This document shows positions 40,810 to 49,172 of a DNA stretch of 64,000 nt, one piece after another. The stretch comes from an uncultured Rhizobiaceae bacterium (lineage in GTDB: Bacteria > Pseudomonadota > Alphaproteobacteria > Rhizobiales > Rhizobiaceae). The DNA is taken from assembly GCA_947259295.1 (NCBI GenBank), contig CAMYMG010000058.1:234551-298550 (forward strand). Reading direction: 5' to 3'. Position 1 is the first letter of the stretch; each line of letters opens with the position of its first letter. The notes below the pieces were generated by a model. The model saw only the letters and a program-made list of their open reading frames with translations, was not told the origin of the DNA and ran no database searches. A program made the position numbers and the translations under genes.

Positions 40810-41883
40810 ATGAAACAGCTTGCCGATCTCAAGAATCTTGCCCGCGCCGCAAGCCTAGGCTCGGCCGCCATCGCGCTGCTTGCAGCCTCGCCGGCGTTGG
40901 CACAGGACCTCAATGCGCTGATCTGGTGCGACCATGCCGATCCGGCACTGCTGCAGCCCTTCGAGGAAGCGAACGGCATCAAGGTCAACGTCAAGGAATT
41001 CGAGGGCACCGGCGCCGGCCTCGCCATCGTCGAGCAGTCGCAGCCCGGCGACTGGGACGTGATGGTGATCGATTCGATCGACATTCCGCGCGGCGTCGAG
41101 AAAGGCCTGTTCGAACCGCTGCCGGAAGACAAGCTGCCCTTCGGCGACCTTTTCGCCGAGGTGAAGATGGACGGCTCGACCGTCGTCGACGGCAAGCGCT
41201 ACGGCATCACCGAAAAATTCGGCTATAACACGATCGGCTTCAACAACACCAAGGTCGACCCGGCCGACATGCAGTCGATGGCGGCGCTGACCGGCGACAA
41301 GTACAAGGGCCGCATCGCCATCTACGACTACTACCTGCCGGTGATCGGCATGGCCGCCATGTCGATCGGCAAGAAGACAGCCGAGCTGACAGAGGCCGAT
41401 TTGCCGGCCATCAAGGACGTGCTCCTGAAGATGAAGGGCAACGCCAAGCTGGTCGGCGAAGTCGTCGCCAGCCAGACAGCACTTGCCACCGGCGAGGTCG
41501 ACATCCTGGTCGGCGGCGGCGAGTGGGTGACGGCGGGCCTCGCGAAGGAGAATCCGGCGCTGGACTTCTCGATCCCTCAGGAAGGCGCAGTGCTGTGGTC
41601 CCAGTCGCTCGCCATGTTCGCCGATTCCAAGAACAAGGACATGGCGCTGAAATTCATCCAGTACATCATGAGCCCCGAGGGTCAGGCGCGGCTCGCGACC
41701 TCCTCCTGCTACTGGGGCATGCCCGCCAACACCAAGGCGGCGCTGTCGGACGACCAGAAGAAGGCGCTGCGCTTCGACGAGCAGCCGGAATTCCTGGCCC
41801 GCGCGCAGAGCTATCCGGCGCCCGACGCCGACCTCGACAAGAAGATGCAGGACGTCTGGACAGAGATGCTGCAAGCACAATAA
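40810..41883 (+). CDS. PotF/PotD-type ABC transporter substrate-binding protein
   Basis: A 357-residue periplasmic binding protein of the spermidine/putrescine class. A signal peptide covers about residues 1-30 (ARAASLGSAAIALLAASPALAQ). The mature part has the ALIWCDHADPALLQPFEEANGIKVNVKEFEG opening and the GEWVTAGLAKENPALDFSIPQEGAVLW segment of this class. I chose the ATG at 40810 because the ATG at 40801 abuts the AGGAG ribosome-binding site. The pocket has unusual residues for a polyamine binder, so the ligand may be another amine or opine. It heads a transporter operon. Confidence 0.88.
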   Translation: MKQLADLKNLARAASLGSAAIALLAASPALAQDLNALIWCDHADPALLQPFEEANGIKVNVKEFEGTGAGLAIVEQSQPGDWDVMVIDSIDIPRGVEKGLFEPLPEDKLPFGDLFAEVKMDGSTVVDGKRYGITEKFGYNTIGFNNTKVDPADMQSMAALTGDKYKGRIAIYDYYLPVIGMAAMSIGKKTAELTEADLPAIKDVLLKMKGNAKLVGEVVASQTALATGEVDILVGGGEWVTAGLAKENPALDFSIPQEGAVLWSQSLAMFADSKNKDMALKFIQYIMSPEGQARLATSSCYWGMPANTKAALSDDQKKALRFDEQPEFLARAQSYPAPDADLDKKMQDVWTEMLQAQ

Positions 41884-41892
41884 ACAGGGCTT

Positions 41893-42747
41893 GTGAGCAC
41901 GTCATTTGGAAGCCCATCCAGTCGGGCGCCTGGCTGGGCACTGGTAACGCCGGCGCTGCTGTGGACAGTCTGCTTCTTCGTGCTGCCCTTCGCCGCGATG
42001 GGCGTGCTGAGCTTCATGCAGCATGGCGGCGACGGCAGCGCGACCTTCGATAATTATCGCCAGTTCTTCGACAATCCGAGCTACTGGCGCGCCATGGTCA
42101 ATTCGCTCGAAGTGACGCTGACGGTTACGGCCATCTCGGTGCTGCTCGCCTATCCCTTTGCCTGGATCCTCGCAGAGGTCGTTCCGCTCAGGCTGCAGCG
42201 ACTGGCGCTGATGCTCGCAGTGCTGCCCTTCTGGACCTCCTACGTGGTTCGTTCCTACAGCTGGCTCCTGGTGCTGTCGGAAAACGGCGTCGTCAACAAG
42301 GTGCTGACCGGCTCGGGCCTGCTCGCCGACCCGGTGCAGCTCGCCAACAGCCGCGCCGGCACGGTGATCGGCTTCGTCCACTTCTTCGTCATGCTGCTGA
42401 CGCTCACGATCTTCGCCAACCTCAAGCAGCTGTCGCCAAGCTACCGCAAGGCAGCTGCCGATCTCGGCGCCGGGCCGCTACGCACCTTTCTGCACGTCAT
42501 CCTGCCGCTGACGCTGCCCGGCATCATGGTCGGCGCCTTCCTGACCTTCGTGCTGTGCATCGGCGACTACATCACGCCGCAGATCCTCGGCGGCAACAAC
42601 GAGCTTCTGATGCCGCAGCTCATCATGATGCAGATCGGCCGGCGCGGCGACTTCCCGCTCGCCTCCGCACTCGCCATCATCCTGATGGTGGTCGTCACCA
42701 TCGCCTATCTCTTCTGCGCCCGCTGGCTCAAGCTGGAGCGAAGCTGA
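41893..42747 (+). CDS. PotB/PotH-type ABC transporter permease
   Basis: A 284-residue permease with six helices. The EAA loop is SPSYRKAAADLGAGPLRTFLHVILPLTLPGIMVG (about 178-211), a typical contact for a PotA-type ATPase. Start is GTG at 41893, ten bases after the binding-protein stop. It pairs with the next gene in the membrane channel. Confidence 0.92.
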   Translation: MSTSFGSPSSRAPGWALVTPALLWTVCFFVLPFAAMGVLSFMQHGGDGSATFDNYRQFFDNPSYWRAMVNSLEVTLTVTAISVLLAYPFAWILAEVVPLRLQRLALMLAVLPFWTSYVVRSYSWLLVLSENGVVNKVLTGSGLLADPVQLANSRAGTVIGFVHFFVMLLTLTIFANLKQLSPSYRKAAADLGAGPLRTFLHVILPLTLPGIMVGAFLTFVLCIGDYITPQILGGNNELLMPQLIMMQIGRRGDFPLASALAIILMVVVTIAYLFCARWLKLERS

Positions 42748-42750
42748 GCC

Positions 42751-43533
42751 ATGCGGGTGCTGGGCAGATTGCTGGTCGCCGCCTACGGGCTCGCCGTCTA
42801 CGCCTTCATCTTCCTGCCGGTCGTCGTGCTGGTGCTGTTCTCGCTGCAGGCGACGTCCTTTCCCATCCCGCCCTTCACCGGCCCGTCGCTGCGCTGGTAC
42901 GAGGTTGTACTCGGCGACACGCGGCTGACCTCGGCGCTCGTTAACTCGGTCATGGTAGCGGTCCTCTCGTCCGCGCTGGCTGTCGGGCTCGGGTTTTTGT
43001 CGGCCTGGGGTTTCGCCCGCTACCACCTGCCGCGCGCGGCCCTGCTGCGCGGCCTGATCACCTTGCCGCTCACCGTAAGCTACCTGATCATCGGCATGGG
43101 CATCCTGATCCTGTTCAACGCGGCGGGCATTCCTAAATCGCTCGCCGCCGCCGGCATCGGCCACGTGGTGATCAACCTGCCGCTCTGCTTCGCCATCATC
43201 TACAGCCAGATGGGCGACAACCAGGTCAATCTCGAGCGCGCCGCCCGCGACCTCGGCGCGTCGGAGTGGAAGGTGTTGTTCCTCATCAGCGTGCCGGTCA
43301 TGTGGCCGGCGATCTTCGCCAGCTTCTTCCTGTCGATGACCTTCTCCTGGGACGAGTTCGTCATCTCCTTTCTGCTCACCCGCTTCGACACGACGCTGCC
43401 GGTCGAGATCTGGAACCTGCTGCGCTCCGGCCTCAACCCGCGCACCAACGCCATCGGCTCGCTGGTCTTCGGTGTCTCGGTGGTGCTCGCCATCCTGTTC
43501 GAAATCATCCTGCTCAGAAGGAACCGCTCATGA
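42751..43533 (+). CDS. PotC/PotI-type ABC transporter permease
   Basis: A 260-residue permease with six helices. The EAA loop reads NLERAARDLGASEWKVLFLISVPVMWPAI (about 155-183), followed by the conserved SFSWDEFVISFLLT segment of the PotC class (here FSWDEFVISFLL). It starts three bases after the previous stop and its own stop overlaps the ATPase start by four bases, so it is a translationally coupled operon member. Confidence 0.92.
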   Translation: MRVLGRLLVAAYGLAVYAFIFLPVVVLVLFSLQATSFPIPPFTGPSLRWYEVVLGDTRLTSALVNSVMVAVLSSALAVGLGFLSAWGFARYHLPRAALLRGLITLPLTVSYLIIGMGILILFNAAGIPKSLAAAGIGHVVINLPLCFAIIYSQMGDNQVNLERAARDLGASEWKVLFLISVPVMWPAIFASFFLSMTFSWDEFVISFLLTRFDTTLPVEIWNLLRSGLNPRTNAIGSLVFGVSVVLAILFEIILLRRNRS

Positions 43534-44594
43534 CCGGCCCGCTGGTCGAAATCCGCAAGCTGTCGCACAGCTTCGGCACGCACAAGGCGCTCGACGAAAT
43601 CGCCCTCAATGTCGAGCCGGGCAGCTACACGGTGCTGCTCGGGCCATCCGGCTCGGGCAAGACCACGCTTCTTTCCATCCTCGGCGGATTCCTGGCGCCA
43701 CAGGAGGGCCGGGTCTTCATTCGCGGCGACGACTGCACCGCCATGGCGCCGGCAAGACGACCCACGGCAACCGTGTTCCAGGACTACGCCCTGTTTCCGC
43801 ATCTGAGCGTCGGCGACAATGTCGGCTTTGGTCTCAGGATGCGTGGCTTCGGTCGCGCCAAACGCCACGCCAAGGTGCGCGACACGCTCGCCATGGTCGG
43901 GCTTGCCGATGCCTTTTCCAAGAAGCCGCACCAGCTGTCGGGCGGCCAGCGGCAGCGCGTGGCGCTCGCCCGCGCGCTCGTCGTCGAGCCTGCCGTGCTG
44001 CTGCTCGACGAGCCGCTCGGCGCGCTCGACCTGAAGCTGCGCCGCCAGATGCAGGACGAGCTGAAAGCGCTGCAGAAGCGCGTCGGCACAGCCTTCATCC
44101 ATGTCACGCACGACCAGGAAGAGGCGATGGCGCTGGCCGACCACTGCGTCGTCATGAACCATGGTCATATCGAGGACCAGGGGCCGCCCGAACGCGTCTA
44201 TTCGCGTCCCGCCTCGCGCTTCACCGCGACCTTCATGGGCGAGAGCACGCTGTTGACCGGCAAGATTCAGGATCTCGGCATGGACGAAATCCGCGTCGAC
44301 ACCGAGGTCGGCCCCGTGGCGATCTCGGCTTCCGGCGAACCCGGCTTCGACGTGACGCTCGCCATCCGCCCCGAACACATCACGTTGGTCGACGTCCCGC
44401 CCTCCGTCCCGCTCGGCGACGCCAAGGTGGTCGACGTGGTGTTCCAGGGGAGCTTTAAGCGCCTGCTTGCCGTCTCCATCAAGAATCCCGGGGTCACCTT
44501 CATCGTGAAGGTACCGTCGAACCGCCCCGTCTCGGTCGGCGATACGGTCGAACTGTTCTGCCCCGCCGCCGACATGATCCTGATGTCGCGCTGA
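43530..44594 (+). CDS. PotA-type ABC transporter ATP-binding protein
   Basis: A 354-residue ATPase. Walker A GPSGSGKTT (about 38-46), Q-loop ATVFQDYALFPH, signature HQLSGGQRQRVALARA, Walker B VLLLDEPLGALD and switch HVTHDQEEAMALAD are all intact. A C-terminal TOBE domain (about 270-354) is present. It energises the two permeases encoded just before. The start overlaps the permease stop (ATGA). Confidence 0.95.
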   Translation: MTGPLVEIRKLSHSFGTHKALDEIALNVEPGSYTVLLGPSGSGKTTLLSILGGFLAPQEGRVFIRGDDCTAMAPARRPTATVFQDYALFPHLSVGDNVGFGLRMRGFGRAKRHAKVRDTLAMVGLADAFSKKPHQLSGGQRQRVALARALVVEPAVLLLDEPLGALDLKLRRQMQDELKALQKRVGTAFIHVTHDQEEAMALADHCVVMNHGHIEDQGPPERVYSRPASRFTATFMGESTLLTGKIQDLGMDEIRVDTEVGPVAISASGEPGFDVTLAIRPEHITLVDVPPSVPLGDAKVVDVVFQGSFKRLLAVSIKNPGVTFIVKVPSNRPVSVGDTVELFCPAADMILMSR

Positions 44595-44598
44595 CACG

Positions 44599-45342
44599 AT
44601 GCAAGCCCCGATCCCGCACCGCCATTGGTACGAGACACTGCGCATGGCGGACGGCGTCACGCTCATCCACGAGCCGTGGATTCAGCCCTTCTTCCGCTGC
44701 AACATCTGGCATGTGCGCGGCCGCTACCGCGACCTGCTGTTCGATACCGGGCTCGGCCATGTCAGCCTTCGCCGCCACGTGCCGTTGGTCACCGAGCGGC
44801 CGCTCGTCTGCGTCGCCAGCCACACGCATTTCGACCATATCGGCTGCCACCACGAGTTCCCGGACCGCTGCGTGCACGCCGCAGAGGCCGCGATCCTTGC
44901 TGATCCGCGCAACGACTGGACGCTCGCTGATCGCTATGCCACCGACGAGATGTTCATTTCTCCGCCAGAGGGCTGGGACGCGTCGAAATACCGGATACAC
45001 GCCGCTCCCGCCGGCCGCATCTTGGAGGCGGGTGACGTGGTCGACCTCGGCGACCGCGCTTTCGAGGTGATGCACACGCCGGGCCATTCGCCGGGTGGCA
45101 TCGCGCTGTTCGAGAGGAAGACCGGTACACTGCTGTCTGGCGATATCGTCTATGACGGGCCGTTGATCGACGACGCCTACCACTCGGAGGTGGACGACTA
45201 TCTGGCGACGCTGGAGCGCATGCGCGACCTGCCGGCCTCGGTCATTCATGGCGGCCATTTCCCGAGCTTCGGCCCGACGCGCTACCGCCAACTCATCGAC
45301 GAATATCTGGCGCTCAAGCGCAAGCCCGGCTGCCACCTGTAG
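44599..45342 (+). CDS. MBL-fold metallohydrolase
   Basis: A 247-residue metallo-beta-lactamase-fold enzyme. The metal motif HTHFDHIG (about residues 75-82) gives three ligands, HTPGH (about 155-159) another, SGD (about 178) the bridging Asp and GGHFPS (about 218) the last His. Two-zinc or iron hydrolase chemistry is therefore expected. No family member I can name matches; lactonases and hydroxyacylglutathione hydrolases share this fold. It lies four bases downstream of the ATPase gene, so it is part of the transporter operon and probably acts on the imported compound. Confidence 0.85.
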   Translation: MQAPIPHRHWYETLRMADGVTLIHEPWIQPFFRCNIWHVRGRYRDLLFDTGLGHVSLRRHVPLVTERPLVCVASHTHFDHIGCHHEFPDRCVHAAEAAILADPRNDWTLADRYATDEMFISPPEGWDASKYRIHAAPAGRILEAGDVVDLGDRAFEVMHTPGHSPGGIALFERKTGTLLSGDIVYDGPLIDDAYHSEVDDYLATLERMRDLPASVIHGGHFPSFGPTRYRQLIDEYLALKRKPGCHL

Positions 45343-45395
45343 ATTTGTCGGCGGCCGACCCGCAGAATGATGGCGTCGCAGAGAGGAGATCCGCC

Positions 45396-46094
45396 ATGTC
45401 CAAGGAAACCGCCCTGATCGTCGGCGTCGGCGACGGGCTTTCCGCATCGCTCGCGCGCCTGCTATCCCGCGAGGGATACGGCCTGGTTCTCGCTGCGCGC
45501 AACACCGGCAAGATCTCAGCACTTGCCGAGGAGACCGGCGCCGCGACCATCGCCTGCGATGCTTCCAAGCCCGCCGATGTCGCCACTCTCTTTGCCGGCA
45601 CGCCGGCGCCGTTGCGGGTCGTCATCTACAACCCGTCGGCACGCCAGCGCGGGCCGATATCCGAACTCGACCCCGAGGAGGTCAGGCGATCGATCGAGGT
45701 TACCGCCTACGGTGCCTTTCTGGTCGGCCAGGCGGCGGCGCGAAGCATGCTGGCGCAGGAGCCGGAAGACGGCGTGCGCGGCACGATCCTATTCACCGGC
45801 GCCTCGGCCGGCGTGAAGGGCTTTCCGCAGTCGGCGCCCTTCGCCATGGGCAAGTTCGCGCAACGCGGCCTGTCGCAATCCATGGCGCGCGAACTGCATC
45901 CGCAGGGCATCCACGTTGCCTGGGTCAACATCGACGGCGGCATCCGCAACCCCGGCCGCAGCGAACCGGCCGACCAGCCAGACTCGATGCTCGACCCGGA
46001 CGCCATCGCGCAGAACTACCTGATGCTGATCCGGCAGAGCCGCTCGACATGGTCGGAAGAACTGTCGATCAGGCCCTGGGTCGAACGTTTCTAG
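45396..46094 (+). CDS. Short-chain dehydrogenase-like protein (atypical active site)
   Basis: A 232-residue Rossmann-fold protein. The cofactor motif is GVGDGLSASLARLL (about 9-22) in place of the normal TGxxxGIG, and the active-site region reads FTGASAGVKGFPQSAPFAMGKFAQRGL, with Phe or Met where the usual catalytic Tyr-x3-Lys has Tyr, although Lys is kept in MGKFA. Catalysis by the normal triad is doubtful. It may be a non-catalytic or altered SDR. GAGAGGAG precedes its ATG. It follows the MBL-fold gene by 53 bases, the likely last gene of the operon. Confidence 0.8.
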   Translation: MSKETALIVGVGDGLSASLARLLSREGYGLVLAARNTGKISALAEETGAATIACDASKPADVATLFAGTPAPLRVVIYNPSARQRGPISELDPEEVRRSIEVTAYGAFLVGQAAARSMLAQEPEDGVRGTILFTGASAGVKGFPQSAPFAMGKFAQRGLSQSMARELHPQGIHVAWVNIDGGIRNPGRSEPADQPDSMLDPDAIAQNYLMLIRQSRSTWSEELSIRPWVERF

Positions 46095-46234
46095 CCACGC
46101 AACCGCCCGCCTCTAGGTACCGCGTGATCGAGCGGGGGGCACCAACGGGCCCGCCATGCGTTGGGGCCTTGCAGTGGAACGTGGCTTGCGTGCCCGCGGA
46201 CTGGGCAGCAGCGGCAGGAGAGACCGGCGAGGCC

Positions 46235-47017
46235 ATGAAGATCGCGACCTTCAACATCAACAATGTGAACAGGCGCCTCGCCAACCTGCTCGGCTGGCTG
46301 GAGCAGGAACGGCCCGATGTCGCCTGCCTGCAGGAATTGAAGGCCGACCAGGATGCTTTCCCGGAAGCGGCAATCCGTGAAGCCGGCTATGAATCGGTGT
46401 GGGCCGGGCAGAGGACGTGGAACGGGGTGGCGATCCTGGCACGCGGCGCAAAGCCAGTGCTGACCCGCGCCGAACTGCCCGGCGACCCGTCCGACCGGCA
46501 GGCGCGCTACATCGAGGCCGCGGTGCGCGGCGTCCTCATCGCCTCGATCTATGCGCCCAACGGCAATCCGCGGCCGGGCCCCAAGTTCGACTACAAGCTC
46601 GCATGGCTGGAGCGCTTGCGGAAGCACGCCACCGCGCTGCGCCGCAGCGGCGCGCCGGTCGTGCTAGCCGGCGACTTCAACGTCGCGCCGACCGACCTCG
46701 ACATCTACAAGACGAAATCCTGGGAAGACGACGCGCTGGTCCATCCCGACAGCCGTGCCGCGTTCCGGCGGCTAGTCGGCCGCAGCTGGACCGACGCGCT
46801 GCGCCATCTACACCCAGACGAACGCCTCTACACCTTCTGGCATTACCGCCGCATGCGCTGGCCGCGCGACGCCGGCCTGCGGCTCGACCACCTGCTGCTC
46901 AGCCCCAACCTCGCCAACCGCCTCGTGGCAGGCGGCGTCGATCGCGAAGTCCGTGGTCTGGAAGGCGCCAGCGACCATGCCCCGGCCTGGATCGAGCTGG
47001 CTGCAGAAGCCAGCTAG
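46235..47017 (+). CDS. xth: Exodeoxyribonuclease III (Xth-type AP endonuclease)
   Basis: A 260-residue EEP-fold nuclease. Landmarks are MKIATFNINNVN with the metal Asn, CLQELKADQDAF with the metal Glu, IYAPNG, the catalytic LAGDFNVAPTDLD, and RLDHLLLSPNL and GASDHAPAWIEL with the final Asp and His. It cleaves DNA at abasic sites and trims 3' ends in base excision repair. Length and motifs match the ExoIII family of alphaproteobacteria. It stands alone on the plus strand after the SDR-like gene. Confidence 0.93.
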   Translation: MKIATFNINNVNRRLANLLGWLEQERPDVACLQELKADQDAFPEAAIREAGYESVWAGQRTWNGVAILARGAKPVLTRAELPGDPSDRQARYIEAAVRGVLIASIYAPNGNPRPGPKFDYKLAWLERLRKHATALRRSGAPVVLAGDFNVAPTDLDIYKTKSWEDDALVHPDSRAAFRRLVGRSWTDALRHLHPDERLYTFWHYRRMRWPRDAGLRLDHLLLSPNLANRLVAGGVDREVRGLEGASDHAPAWIELAAEAS

Positions 47018-47079
47018 CGCGTCCGATGCTTGTTTCTTGAAAGCCCTGGTGCGACGCCTCCGGTATCGAATCTATCTGT

Positions 47080-47637
47080 CTATTCCAGGTTGGTATGCCT
47101 CGCGCGCATGGCGTCGGGGGTGATGTCGAGGCGCTTGGCGAGTTTCAGCACCATGATCTCGAACAGCACGAAAAGCGCGCCCTCGTAGAGCGACCCCATG
47201 GGCAGGACGGACGAACGCGCCGCGCCCTGGTCGTCGGCCATGGTCTGCGCCGGGAGGTGCAGGATCTGGTCGGCGAGTTTTGGTGCCCGGCCCTGCGGCT
47301 GAGCGGTGATCACCAGCACCCTGGCGCCGGCTGCCTTGGCGACGCCGATAAGCGCCAGCGCTGTCGAGATCTCGCCTGGGCCGACGGTCACCAGGAACAG
47401 GTCGCCGGGCCCGACCGGCGGCGTCGTCATGTCGCCCTCGACGGCCACCGGCACGCCCATGTGATAGAGGCGCATGGCAAAGCCCATGATCTGCAGGCGC
47501 TCGCGTCCGCCCCCGAAGACCACGGTGCTTTTCGCGGTGGCGATCGCGTCGACCGCCTCGTCGACCTTCGCGTCATCGAGGCGATCGAAGACCGCGCCGA
47601 GTTCGGCCAGGGCTGTCTGGTAGAGCGTGTTGTTCAC
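47080..47637 (-). CDS. SIS-domain protein, divergent 6-phospho-3-hexuloisomerase type
   Basis: A 185-residue SIS-fold protein that aligns end to end with HxlB, including FAMRLYHMG, PMGSLYEGALFVLFE and the terminal RARHTNLE. HxlB isomerises 3-hexulose 6-phosphate to fructose 6-phosphate. The phosphate-binding parts differ: GAGRSG becomes GGGRER, and the usual SGSGET becomes TVGPGEIS, losing the key serines. So the substrate may be unphosphorylated, or the enzyme may do something else. It is the last gene of an ABC-importer/kinase operon, 43 bases after the kinase. Confidence 0.85.
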   Translation of the reverse strand: MNNTLYQTALAELGAVFDRLDDAKVDEAVDAIATAKSTVVFGGGRERLQIMGFAMRLYHMGVPVAVEGDMTTPPVGPGDLFLVTVGPGEISTALALIGVAKAAGARVLVITAQPQGRAPKLADQILHLPAQTMADDQGAARSSVLPMGSLYEGALFVLFEIMVLKLAKRLDITPDAMRARHTNLE

Positions 47638-47680
47638 CTTGGGTAGTCCTTCACTTTTGCGCCAAGACTAACGGCTCGCC

Positions 47681-48610
47681 CTATCGGGTGCTCGCCTGTA
47701 TTCTGGCCACTTCTTCGCTCGTCGGCATCGATGGCGCCGTGCCCGCCCGCGTCACCGATATGCCGGCAACCGCACAGGCGAACTGCACCGCTTCAGCCGG
47801 GTCGACGCCGCGCGACAGTGCGACCGCGAGGCCTCCATTGAAGGCATCGCCCGCCCCCGCCGTCTCCACGACATCGCCGGCATGGACGGCCGGGATATGC
47901 ACGGATTGCTTGGCGGAGTGCAGCAGAGCGCCCTTGTCGCCGAGCGTGATGACGGCGGTCCCGACGCCTATTTCCAGCAGGCGCGCGGCCGCGCCCCGGG
48001 CATCGTCGACGGTCTCGACGCCGATGCCTGTGAGTTCGCTGACCTCGGTTTCGTTGGGAGTCACGAAGTCGCAAAGCCGGTAGATGTCGGCGGGCAGGCT
48101 GGCCGCAGGCGCCGGATTGAGGATGGTGGTCACGCCGGCTTCCCGGGCAATGGACAGCGCCCGCATCGCAGCGTCGATCGGCTGCTCCAGTTGGGTCACG
48201 AATATGCCGGCCGATTGCAGAAGTTGCGCGTTGGCATCGATGTCGGCCACCGAGATCAGCGATGCGGCACCCGGACAGACGATGATGGCGTTGTCGCCCG
48301 ACGTCTCCTCGACGAAGATATAGGCAGCGCCCGTATAGCTTTCCGGCGTCTCGATGACGGCCGACTTCACGCCCGACGCGCTCCATGTCGAACGTGCCAT
48401 GTCGGCGAAGGCATCACGGCCGAGCCGGGTGATGAAGGTGACGTCGCCACCGAGTCGGCCGGCCGCCACCGACTGGTTCGACCCCTTGCCGCCCGGTCCG
48501 AGCTTGAAGCCCGAGCCCATGATGGTTTCGCCCATATGCGGCGCACGCGGCGCCCGGTAGGCGGTGTCGGCGACGAACACGCCGAGAATGACGATCGGCT
48601 TCTGGGCCAT
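47681..48610 (-). CDS. PfkB-family sugar kinase (ribokinase-like)
   Basis: A 309-residue ribokinase-type kinase. The opening IVILGVFVADTAYRAP is not the usual SINxDLV, while GPGGKGSNQSVAAGRLGG (about 37-54) binds the sugar, and DVVETAGAGDAFNGGLAVAL (about 244-262) holds the ATP site and catalytic Asp. The sugar-contact loops differ from true ribokinase, so a different pentose or hexose is likely. It lies between a FucU-type mutarotase and a SIS protein in a leftward operon, nine bases after the mutarotase. Confidence 0.88.
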   Translation of the reverse strand: MAQKPIVILGVFVADTAYRAPRAPHMGETIMGSGFKLGPGGKGSNQSVAAGRLGGDVTFITRLGRDAFADMARSTWSASGVKSAVIETPESYTGAAYIFVEETSGDNAIIVCPGAASLISVADIDANAQLLQSAGIFVTQLEQPIDAAMRALSIAREAGVTTILNPAPAASLPADIYRLCDFVTPNETEVSELTGIGVETVDDARGAAARLLEIGVGTAVITLGDKGALLHSAKQSVHIPAVHAGDVVETAGAGDAFNGGLAVALSRGVDPAEAVQFACAVAGISVTRAGTAPSMPTSEEVARIQASTR

Positions 48611-48619
48611 CGGCGCGGC

Positions 48620-49075
48620 CTATTCGGCGTCGGGAGGAACGACGCCCTTGCGAAAGGCGAAGCAGCCGTAGAAGCGGCGCTCTCCGGTCTGGATGACGCA
48701 ATAGGCCTTCTTTGCCCGCTCGTAGAAGGCATGTCGCTCGATCGGCAGGAGCGGCCAGGACTTGCCTTCCGCCGCATCCACCTTGGCCTGAACTTCATGC
48801 TGCACCGGTGGTATCTCGTCGGGATTGCCGACAATCTCCATGCGCGCTGCGGCGTCGTCCACGAACGTATCCAACGGATAGACCGACAGCACCGCTGCGG
48901 CCACCTCGGCCGAAGTCGTGTTGTCGATGCGCAGCAGCTTTCCGAGCGACGTCTGGCGAGCGATCGAATCGGCAGGAAAATTGGTGTCGGCGATAATCAG
49001 GTCGTCGCCGTGGCCCATTGCCCTCAGCGCGCCGAGTACCTCGGCATTGAGCAACGGATTGATACCCTTCAGCAT
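48620..49075 (-). CDS. RbsD/FucU-family sugar mutarotase
   Basis: A 151-residue protein of the RbsD/FucU family. It begins MLKGINPLLNAEVLGALRAMGHGD, with the catalytic His, then IADTNFPADS with the catalytic Asp, and FYERAKKAYCVIQTGERRFYG with the Tyr: the FucU rather than RbsD spacing. FucU interconverts anomers of L-fucose and related sugars. In this operon it would convert the imported pyranose for the kinase. No fucose-specific genes accompany it. Start is preceded by AGGGAGGG. Confidence 0.9.
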   Translation of the reverse strand: MLKGINPLLNAEVLGALRAMGHGDDLIIADTNFPADSIARQTSLGKLLRIDNTTSAEVAAAVLSVYPLDTFVDDAAARMEIVGNPDEIPPVQHEVQAKVDAAEGKSWPLLPIERHAFYERAKKAYCVIQTGERRFYGCFAFRKGVVPPDAE

Positions 49076-49172
49076 GTCGGCAAGACCCTCCCTGGTCCAT
49101 TTCTCTTAACATCGATGCAGGCTTCGCCCAACTGGCTCCACCCCGGCACTCGCGTCACGGACTGCCGTTGAG

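Noticed and set aside
49076..49172. tRNA-like sequence between the permease and mutarotase genes
   Set aside because: It looks like tRNA in translation, but the CGTAGCTCAAC stretch begins inside the permease gene end (its TAG stop), and no cloverleaf can be formed; only a weak CGGCA/TGCCG hairpin remains.
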